DNA from: Dermatophagoides farinae
Taxonomy: Eukaryota > Arthropoda > Arachnida > Sarcoptiformes > Pyroglyphidae
NCBI RefSeq assembly: GCF_024713945.1
Contig: NC_134682.1
Coordinates: forward strand, 1,860,001-1,924,000
Direction: 5' to 3'
DNA: 64,000 bases
This document shows, piece by piece, positions 55,101 to 64,000 of this stretch. Below the pieces are notes generated by a model. The model ran no database searches and was not told where the DNA came from. It saw only the letters and a list, made by a program, of their open reading frames with translations. Within the stretch, counting starts at the first letter, position 1. Each line of letters begins with the position of its first letter. A program made the position numbers and the translations under genes.

Positions 55101-58100
55101 AAAAACTACGAAACGAAACAAGAATCAAGCTAAACAAAATGCCAACCAGCCATTCATTCATTGATGATTTTCCTTTAACGAAAAAAATTTGTTTTTTTCC
55201 AAGTTTTTTTTTTTTTTGATTCATTTTTTTTTTACCAGCCAAAATGGTTTAATCAATCTACTTATTGTGGTATGTTGTCAATTTCCGGTTATTGAATTAA
55301 TTTTTCTTATTTCTCATTGGTTTGTCTATACAATTCAAAGTAATAAATTTTCACAAAAAAAAAAAAAAAAAATAGAAATTTTAAATTTTGTCACTACCAG
55401 TGTTTCGCCAATTGATGATGATGATGATTGCCTTGTATTATTATCATCATTCGAATGTCTCTTTTCTAACATTTTTGAAGGTAGAAAACAAAAATGATTA
55501 TGATGATGGTTGATTCTTCTCTACTGCTACACACAGACATTATTGTTTGGTAGAGATTTTCTCTATTTTTTTTTCTCAAATGTTCATACAACAGTTCAAA
55601 CAATTATTATGACGATGATGATGATTTTGCCGGCGTTTTTTTTCCTCATCATCCATAGTGTGTGTATGTATGTCGATGTGTGATGGTGATGGTGATGGTG
55701 GTGGTTCATATACTGGAATCGCAGTGAATTTGAAACTTTAAAAATGATGATGATGATGATGATGATGACTTTAACATCAACAAACAACAATGTCTCTCTC
55801 TCTCTGTTTGGTTGTGTTTAATATTTAGGTAAATTAAAAATCAACATTTTTTTTATACTCCAAAAAAAAAATTCATTTGTTTTCACACGACAAACCACTT
55901 GTTGCTTGTTCAACAGAATGTAGCAGCAGGTAGCAGGTTCTTTTCTTTTTTTTTTTGTTTATGATGGCTGGCCATTTCAAACACCTATTCAAATTAACAA
56001 ATTGATTATCCAATCAATCAATTAAGTTTATTTGGTCATGTTTTTTTCTTCTCACTCACCACCATCATTGCGAAAATAACATTGAAAACAGTCATATAGA
56101 CAAAAAAAAATCGAACACTCACAACTATTATCATCCATTTCCATTTATATGTTTTAATCTGTGTTTGATTATGATGATGATGATGATTATATTAATATCA
56201 CCATCATGTGTGTGTGTAGACGACAACAACGACGATATATGCTTATAACAAAGACAAAAATTATAAATATTAGATGTATATATGATCAAATAGAAATTTT
56301 CTTTTTTCATTTCACTTTTTTTTCTGATCATCATCATCATCATGTTTATTATGTGTGTGTGTGTGTGTGTGGTCGGTTGTGTATATTGGTTGTCGGATCG
56401 TGTTTGTTGATTATATGATTGTGTGTGTGTGTGTTTGGTGGTTTTTTTTTTTGGATTTCCATTTTTGTCGTTGTAAATTTTTTTTTTTTGCTGCTTCTGC
56501 TTAGAATTGATCTTTTTTTTTAGTTTCCATGTTTTTTTTGTCTCTTTCTCACTATGTTTGTGTGTGTGTGTGATTCTAAATCTTTTTTTTAGTGCGTAAG
56601 ATTTTTCTCGTTATCAATTTTCTCGTTACCAATTTGTTTTTTTTCCTGTTGTTCGACTTTTTTTTTATCTTCTCTTAGCTACCAAGTAAATAAATCCCAC
56701 CATGGTTACCACCATATAATAATTACCATTTCTATTTTATTATTATTCTGTTCACACACACACAGACACAATTTTTTTTTTGTTGTCTGGTCAAACGTAT
56801 TTCATATTTAATAATTGGCCCCCCCACCACCGGAAAAAAATCACCGTTGAAATCAAAGGATTTTTTTTTATATTCAAACATAAGGTAAGTCGATTTATTC
56901 ATATATACGTTGTTGTATATTCACAATCAATTTGCGTTTTAATAATTGCAACAAGTTTTTTTTTTTTTTTTTTGGTAGTTACCATTTGAGAATCGCAAAA
57001 CATCATTCGATCCAATAATTCATTTAGCCGTCTGTCTGTCTGGTTTCAATTTTAAAAATAATAATAATATAAATCCAGTTCATTGAGTTCAATTTTTTTT
57101 TCTTTCATTCGCAACAATTTATTGATTCATATGATTATTATCAATTTTGATATTGAACAATATTGATAACCACAAAAATCCATCAACTGTTGATGATGAT
57201 TGAGAGTGGTAGCGTGAAAAAAAAAATTTACAAGAAAAAATTTACCAGAAATTGGAATGAATAAAAAAGTAACAAACAAACAAACCAACAATGATAAACC
57301 AGAACATCGTTCAACAGAGAAAAAAAAACTGATTTCAAATGAATTTCTTGTCATCATCATCATCATCATCGTTATATTGTTCATGTTTGTGGTTTGTAAT
57401 ATGATTTTTTTTTCAGTCTGTCGTCAACACCAAGCAAAAATCCGATGAAATCAATATACATTTTGCTGCTGCTGCTGCTGATGTTGTTGTCTACGAAGAC
57501 TTTGATATCAACAAGTGGAAAAGATGATGATTGTTGTTAAAGTAAGAAAATTGAATTTTTTTTTTCTTTCCATGTTTAATATAACAACGACAACAACAAC
57601 AACAACCAAATGTCCTGTCATTCTGAAATTAAATCGTATATAAATGGAAAAAATGTTATCTGGATCATGTTTGTGAACATCCGTTTCTACTCAGATATTG
57701 CCTACCACAACACACACAAATAACACCGGTTATAATAGTTTTTTTTTGCTCCATCATCATTCATCGTATGCAATGGCTATCGATTTCTATTGATCATGGT
57801 GATTCAAATCATTGGCTGTTTTTCTATCAAATTACTACATAAGATGATTTTTTTTTGTTTTTTTCTTTACCAATACTATATAGGTACCAGATTTTTTTTT
57901 ATGTTTCCGGTTTCCTTCCCAATCATCTATCGTTGAGGGATCAGTTTCTCTTTGGTTATCTAGCTGTATGAGTACCAGACTAAATTGTCTTTTTTTTTTG
58001 ATCTGTTTATTTTAAATGAATAAATATATGATCAATAAAGACTTTTTTGGCCAAATCTGGCTCAATCACATCATAAAGCTAGGTTACCAAAGTTAAACAA

Positions 58101-58259
58101 GATTCCAAATGAGCATCGTGTGTAACCCCACAACAACAACACAAAAATGGATTTTATGGAAAAATTTTTTTAATTTTTTTTAAATAAAATAATTGTATTT
58201 TGATTAAAATATTTTCTCTTTCAATTATTATTATTAAAATTTAATTTTATAATAATCAA
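49343..58259. other. Repeat-rich tract with scattered exon-like pieces
   Basis: Mostly poly(T), (ATC)n, (TG)n and (CT)n DNA, for example (CT)n at about 53754-53779. Pieces with splice-like edges or low stop density are 50050-50414 and 50874-51170 (plus; the latter is also open on minus), 51841-51909 (plus), 52756-52871 (plus) and 57417-57541 (plus). None links to another in a way I can defend. One or more long-intron genes may run through here. Confidence 0.4.
51841..51909 (+). CDS. Possible 23-codon internal exon
   Basis: It is flanked by TGAATTTTAG on the left and a strong CACAA|GTAAGTAAAT donor on the right. The 69-nt interval is open in phase 0 as LQINESINVYDIFWIQILNN then LPQ, a non-repetitive peptide. 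Neighbouring exons were not found and the family is not recognised. A spliced untranslated exon or chance is possible. Confidence 0.28.
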
Positions 58260-60248
58260 CTAAAGATTTTCAATTTTATTTATGACTGATGCCAATGCAC
58301 CGCTATTATTATTACTATGATGATGACTGGTTCCTCCCATGACTATAGTGCCGGTTGTTGTTTCGGAATGATATTGACAAGCACAACGAACTTCATCCAA
58401 AAATGATTTTGAATTATGTACCATTGATCCACCTAATAGGATTTTCGTTCCTTGTAATTGTCGATTAAGATTATAAACAATCAACGATTCTTCATAGGTT
58501 ATACCACCAATAATGAAAATAATTATCTCTTGTGGTCGTTCACGTTGTTGTACACTGCCTAAGAATGGATATACCGTTTCACGTAATCGACAACGATTTA
58601 AATCTTCAACTAGTTCTTTAATAACCGGTGTATGTTGTGTGTAAATATTTTCCACGCCTTTGAATCCTTTGATTACTTTCTTTGTAAACGCTCTCACATG
58701 TTCGGTGGTCAGAATTTCCTGGCTTGATGTTGCACCTTTAGTACCGAAACGTTGTTTTAATCCACAAAATTCCATTAATTGACTAATGATTTTGATGTCA
58801 CCGGGATTCATATTACGACGTTCCAATAGCCTACATAAACTACGTATATCACAATTGGAATTATTCTGGAATGTTATTGCATACAACAATGCCAAACGAA
58901 TAGCATCACAATTTCGTATCTTATCCGATGATATAAGTTGTGATATTCGCTGTAATAAAAATTATGTAAAATTTAGAAAACAAACGAAAAAATCCTTTTT
59001 ACCTTGACCGATTCAGAATGATTACCGGTAGAGATTAATTCTTGTTCAGCTTCAGAAACTTCCAACAATGAATATGCGTTGACTATACGTGAAATTTCAT
59101 CAATCAATGTGACATGTTTTGTAACTGTACCGGACATTTTTCGAAATTGTGGATACGTTTCAATAAATGATTTCATATCGGCTATTGTTTCAATCTTTTT
59201 CTGTTGTTGTGTTTTTTGTTGAAAATCTTCCATCAAACATTTAATATTCGAACATATTTCACCATAGTTAAGAAATAAATTTTTCTGATAAAATTCATCT
59301 TGTTCCTGTGATAGAACAATTTCTTTCAATTCTTTTGCAACACCAGGAACATTAGCCAAACTGACTCGATTGTTTGTAATGGTCATCAATTCATGTAACA
59401 TTGCCTGATAGGTCCATTGATTTAATAAAGGTGTGATTGGATCAAATTTACGATCCAATATCAATAGTATCGGTTGTGATTCAGTCGATGTATTCGAATC
59501 GAATAAAACATTTTCCTTGGCTATTGTTTGACGTATCTGTTCGGCTAAACGTTTGGCCATATCAGATGATGATTGATAACGAATTAGTGGACAACGATTA
59601 AGTGATAAAAGTATGGAAATAATTCCTTGTGTGATACGATGAAATGAAATTGGATTCCAGTTTCGTATATTCTGATAACATGATTTAACATTCAACGAAA
59701 ATGTATGTGAATTGATTGCCAGATAATCGGCATAAAATTCCTGCACATCTTTGACTACTTCAAATTCATCCACTTCAGCCAATGCTTTAATGTCGGTTTT
59801 ACTGATAATATTATTAAAATCTAATTTTTTCCAAAAAAAAATCAATCAATCAAATTTGTTCAAGTTTCTAAAATGAAAAACACATACTGATAAAATACTG
59901 TGAAAAACGTGGATGTTTAAGTTCACGAATTAGATAGGTGATATTCTTTTCGGTTGGTCGAACAAAAACAATACATTTAACAAATTTTAATGATTCTTGT
60001 CGTGGAACATAATTTTCAATAGCTTCGAAAAGATAAACCTCTTTCTGTAGCATATCCGATTGGGCATATACAATACTGATGATACTGATCTATATATGAA
60101 TAATGATGATTATCATTAAAGTTTTTTTTTTCTTAAAATAAACAATCAAACCAACCGTTTCTTTATCCATAAGCAATGCTTTGATGCCAGGACCAGCATC
60201 ATCGACCATTTTGTTGATATACAATTTCATTGCATATATGACGTCCAT
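58260..60248 (-). CDS. VPS45: Vacuolar protein sorting-associated protein 45 (Sec1/Munc18 family)
   Basis: VPS45 is the SM protein that works with Tlg2/syntaxin-16 SNAREs in trans-Golgi and endosome fusion. Exons are 60248-60156, 60089-59888, 59820-59003 and 58949-58260, which sum to 1803 nt, or 600 residues (human about 570). The first exon encodes [20 protein letters not shown] and ends LLMDKET. The joins restore [40 protein letters not shown] and [13 protein letters not shown]. Diagnostic blocks include [60 protein letters not shown] and, in the arrow-shaped domain 3, [20 protein letters not shown] with [20 protein letters not shown]. The first donor is an unusual ACG|GTTGGT, but frame and homology support it. 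The C-terminus is extended by a His/Asn/Ser stretch. It is head-to-head with IRE1. Confidence 0.95.
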
Positions 60249-60664
60249 TTTCAAGATGAAAATATTTATTTCGACAATTATCAAAATCAACAATCAATCA
60301 ATTAATTAATCGATGATTAAACCGTTTCCATATGTTTATTTTGGATAATAATCAATACACATCCAAAAGAATAAATGATGCAATGATGATTCGAGTTTAC
60401 CGCCCGTTCATACAGTACGATACAAATGGATATATGTCAGATGTTCGATATCGATTTAATATTTTTTTTATGTAATAAATATTGAGCCTCATTTGAAGAG
60501 TTCCATTTAATACAAAAAAAAAACGCCTGCAGTATATATTTGTTGTTGTTGTGAAATCGCCTGACATTTAGACGCAAACGCATTGTTAATTAATAATACA
60601 AACACGTTGATTGTGAAAAATTCTTTGTCACGTAAATGATGATGTCAGAAAATGTGACTAAATT
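60249..60664. promoter_or_regulatory. Shared VPS45/IRE1 divergent intergenic region
   Basis: About 416 bp separates the two initiation codons, so both core promoters and leaders must fit here, or upstream leader exons exist. A GTCACGTAA at 60627-60635 resembles bZIP/bHLH half-sites, and AACACGTTG lies at 60601-60609. Start sites cannot be placed from the sequence alone. Confidence 0.5.
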
Positions 60665-63600
60665 ATGGCTCAATTTTTTAATAATCGATTATTATTGTCA
60701 TCTATATTGTTTTTATTGTATATAATTATCATTAGCACAATCATTCATCATGTTCATTCGAATAATACCGTCCAAGAGGCTAAGGTAATGTTGCCCATTT
60801 TGAAGATGATGTAATATTATATTTCATTTGTTTGTTATCGAATTAAAAAAACGCAGGATGTAGCCGTTCGTGATCACCTGCTTTTGATCACAACATTGGA
60901 TGGTTCATTTCATGCCGTATCACAACGAAACGGTCTAATCAAATGGACCATTCCGAATTCACCAATTCTTCAGATGTCACCATTGATTAACATATCTGAT
61001 GATAATAAACAACATCATTTTCTTTTACCGGATCCCAAAGATGGTACATTATATCTATTTAATGGTTTCAGTCATGATAAAAACAAGCACAATCGTCGTA
61101 CAACATTGGAAAAATTACCATTCACCATTAGTGAATTAGTTGCCACATCACCATGTCGAAGCTCGGATGGTATGATTTATGCAAGTAAAAAAATTGATGA
61201 ATGGATTATTGTCGATGTTGAAAGTGGTAACAAAATTGATTCAATCAATGTCGATTCACCGGTTTGTCCAACACCCGAACAACCAATTCCTGATCCATTA
61301 TTACCTGCTACACACAATCTATTACATCTGTTCAAAAGTGAATATCAAATCTCTGTATTTAGTTCACAGAATCGAGAAAAGATATTTAATTTCACCTATA
61401 TCGATTATTCACCATCAATGATCAGTTCAATATCACAAAGTTCATATGAATTTTTACATCTTACTTCTAGTACGAATGGTAAAATTGCCACAATGGATGT
61501 AACGAATGGCCACAATTCTTTCCTATGGTCATTCGAATTTGATTCACCCATTGTATCGATATATCGATTGTCAGAAACAGCCAATTTCCCAATCATACAT
61601 CGTGTTCCATTCTTCACAATTGGTGGTTTTATCAATACAACAAATTTTTTCGGACCAAAACCGAAACTATTTCCATCCGTTTATGTAGGTGAATTAAGCG
61701 AATCAAAATCATTGTATGCATTAAGCGCTTTGGTTGAAACGAATCAAATTCGTAAAGATTCAGATTACCTCATTGAAGGTCCCCTACTACCGGGGAAATT
61801 TGATGATCGATTTGATCTATTGAAATATCTGCTTGGCTATTATGAATATCCGAAAGATTCGGAAATTAAATTTTCAGTCATACCACGAACACAGCTCATA
61901 TCGAATGTAGCCTATTCAGATGGCCGAACACAGGTGATTGATGAACGATTGCAAATTCAAGACTATAGTTCGAATCGAAAAAGTTCTGCAAATAATGATG
62001 CAATTGAATATTATACATTCTGGATGTTTAATTTGATAATTCTGTTGGTATTGCTCGTCATAATGGCCATCTTGGTACCAATTTTGGCTCTGTTCTATCT
62101 GGATAAACGTAATCATATTAATAACGATAAAAAGACATTAATATTATCAACATCAAATGATAGCCAAATTAGTATCGGTAAAATAACATTCAATCTAAGC
62201 GATATAATTGGTCGTGGCTGTGCCGGTACCTGTGTATACAAAGGACTATTCGAAGGTAAACAACAAATTGCTGTTAAACGTATCGTATCCGATTGTTTTC
62301 GATTGGCTAATCGAGAAATTGACCTATTGAGACAATTACAACATCCAAATCTAATTCGTTATTTTGCCACTGAATGTGATGATCAATTCACTTATATTGC
62401 AATCGAATTGGCCGAAATGACATTAGCCGATTATATTGATGAAATGAAAAAAGGCGCCGTTGATTCATCATCACAGCTGGATAAAATAGATGTATTGAAG
62501 CAAGCATGTTCAGGTCTTCATCATCTACATTCATTGGATATTGTACATCGTGATATTAAGCCGGCAAACATATTGATATCATCGATTCAATCTACCAAAA
62601 ATGTTGTTCGACGAAGAAAAATAATGATCACTGATTTTGGTGTATCGAAAATTCTATCTTCAGAATCAATGTCTACGGCTGATAATCGTTCGGCCGGTAC
62701 CGAAGGCTGGATTGCTCCGGAAATATTGATACGGAAAGTAAATGGAGAGTATGAAAAACCATCAAAACCAAACGATATCTTTTCGATGGGATGTTTAATC
62801 TACTATGTCCATACAGATGGTGATCATCCATTTGGCAATCTAATCAATCGACAGACAGCAATATTGAATGGTCAGGCTGATCTAAATCGACTAAATAACG
62901 AAGATGATATATGTCTTCGATCATTGGTCGAACCAATGATTGATCAAAAGGTGGATAATCGTCCACCAATCGATGCTATTGTTAGACATCCATATTTTTG
63001 GAATGAACAACAATCATTGCAATTCATGCAAGATGTTTCTGATCGATTCGAATGTGAACAATCGGATTCAGAATTAATACGTACACTGGAACAAGGTTCA
63101 TTAGATGTATGTCGTGGTGATTGGCGTCGTTGTATTACGATTGAATTACAAGAAGATCTACGAAAATTTCGTTCATATAAAGGACATTCCGTACGAGATC
63201 TATTACGAGCCATACGAAATAAACGTCATCATTATCATGAACTTGATGCCAGTGTACAACGATCACTTGGTTCGATACCGAATGAATTTTCACGTTATTT
63301 TACATGTCGTTTTCCAAGACTCATCATACATTCATACATAGCATTACAATCATGTTCAAATGAAGATGTATTTCGACATTATTATTATACAAACACACAG
63401 CATGATCAAATGAGTAATGTGCATTCATTTCGATTTAAGCCATTATCAAGAGCAACAATTCGTTGGAATGAACGATGGAAAGAAGAAAATGGTATGCATC
63501 CATTTGTTTTTAATCTAAGACAACGTAAAAAACAGCCACCATCATTATCAACAATTCCTTTTTCTCTTCCACAAAAACAACACGAACAACAACAGTCAAT

Positions 63601-63709
63601 ATCTACAACAGCAAAAACAACGATAGATTCAATAAATGAACCAATGGATTCAAACATTGAAACAATAACGACTGATTCCCATTTCTACAATGATGTATTC
63701 AAGATTTAA
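60665..63709 (+). CDS. ERN1: IRE1 ER-stress sensor kinase/endoribonuclease
   Basis: IRE1 senses unfolded protein in the ER lumen and splices XBP1-type mRNA. Exon 1 is 60665-60784 (signal peptide, MAQFFNNRLLLSSILFLLYI onward). Exon 2 is 60857-63709 after an ACGCAG acceptor. The product is 990 residues. The lumenal beta-propeller includes TTLDGSFHAVSQRNG and LVATSPCRSSDGMIYASKK. The membrane segment is at about residues 428-455. Kinase, about 482-750: glycine loop IGRGCAGTCVYKG, ATP-site lysine K514 in IAVKR, catalytic HRDIKPAN (D606), DFG at 633, and an activation loop with Ser/Thr before GTEGWIAPE. KEN RNase, about 751-885: YKGHSVRDLLRAIRNKRHHY keeps the residues matching human Y892, N906 and H910 (here Y814, N828, H832). 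A low-complexity tail follows. The juxtamembrane linker is far shorter than in human. All catalytic residues are present, so it should be active. Confidence 0.97.
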
Positions 63710-63877
63710 TGTGATGTGATTATCAATTATTATATTGGCCTTACATATTAAGAATTTATTTAATTGATTAATTGTTATTATTATTATATTGACCATTTTT
63801 TTATACATTAAAAAATATAATATGATATATGATAATATATGATATAATTATTCCAATTTCAATCATATTAAATTTAT
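63710..63877. other. Short tail-to-tail spacer between IRE1 and RPF1-like gene
   Basis: 168 bp of very AT-rich DNA between the two stop codons. Both 3' untranslated regions must end or overlap here. No plus-strand AATAAA is seen immediately downstream of IRE1. Confidence 0.6.
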
Positions 63878-64000
63878 TTAAAGAAAAAATTTTCTTCGAT
63901 TTACACCCTGTTCATGACGTTGCAATTTCCATTCATATTCTCCGTGTTTAGAATCGAATGTTCCATGTTGTAATGATTGTAATTTCATCGTGAATCTTGG
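63878..64000 (-). CDS. RPF1: Brix-domain ribosome biogenesis protein, probably RPF1 (3' end only)
   Basis: Forty C-terminal codons and TAA are visible, reading [20 protein letters not shown] then [20 protein letters not shown]. This matches my memory of the C-terminus of RPF1, a Brix-domain factor in 60S ribosomal subunit assembly in the nucleolus (..GPRFTL..LQKGTFDSKYGEYEW..RRKF.L). The related IMP4 also ends in an EW..RK.FL pattern but differs in the GTFDSK part. The rest of the gene lies beyond the window. It runs tail-to-tail with IRE1. Confidence 0.65.
   Translation of the reverse strand, partial: PRFTMKLQSLQHGTFDSKHGEYEWKLQRHEQGVNRRKFFL

Overview
The window is nuclear DNA of a small-genome arthropod. 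Its marks are strong AT-richness, dense (ATC/GAT)n, (TG/CA)n and (CAA/TTG)n microsatellites, introns of about 50-100 bp inside otherwise compact genes, and Ser/Asn/His/Asp/Gln-rich low-complexity insertions in conserved proteins. My best guess is an acariform (astigmatan) mite such as a dust mite; this rests on composition and gene style, not on a search.

Layout. 0.65-2.07 kb: two spliced exons (minus strand) of an unrecognised Ser/Gln-rich protein. 2-21 kb: microsatellite-rich DNA with no gene I can name and one possible terminal exon near 16.6 kb. 21.4-23.5 kb: SINHCAF/FAM60A (minus, 3 exons), a Sin3-HDAC subunit. 23.5-35.9 kb: repeat-rich, with weak exon candidates at 30.6 and 31.1 kb. 35.9-37.5 kb: a degenerate Helitron rolling-circle transposon, with a broken PIF1-like helicase C-terminus, three GC-rich palindromic tandem repeats and a hairpin-plus-CTGG 3' terminus. 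39.96-40.92 kb: PDCD10/CCM3 (plus, intronless here). 41.2-47.5 kb: BTAF1/Mot1 (minus, 4 exons). 47.5-58.2 kb: repeat-rich, with a CpG-bearing patch near 48.2 kb and a few isolated exon candidates. 58.3-60.2 kb: VPS45 (minus, 4 exons). 60.7-63.7 kb: IRE1/ERN1 (plus, 2 exons). 63.9 kb to the end: 3' end of a Brix-type protein, probably RPF1 (minus).

The named genes are housekeeping genes and do not form one pathway: chromatin and transcription (SINHCAF, BTAF1), kinase-scaffold signalling (PDCD10), vesicle fusion (VPS45), the ER unfolded-protein response (IRE1) and ribosome assembly (RPF1-like). PDCD10/BTAF1 and IRE1/RPF1 are tail-to-tail pairs with short gaps. VPS45 and IRE1 are head-to-head across about 416 bp, which looks like a shared promoter. 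Exon joins were derived by hand from splice signals, reading-frame continuity and remembered family sequence. All five complete named genes stay in frame from ATG to stop. The most distinctive element is the Helitron with its hairpin array.
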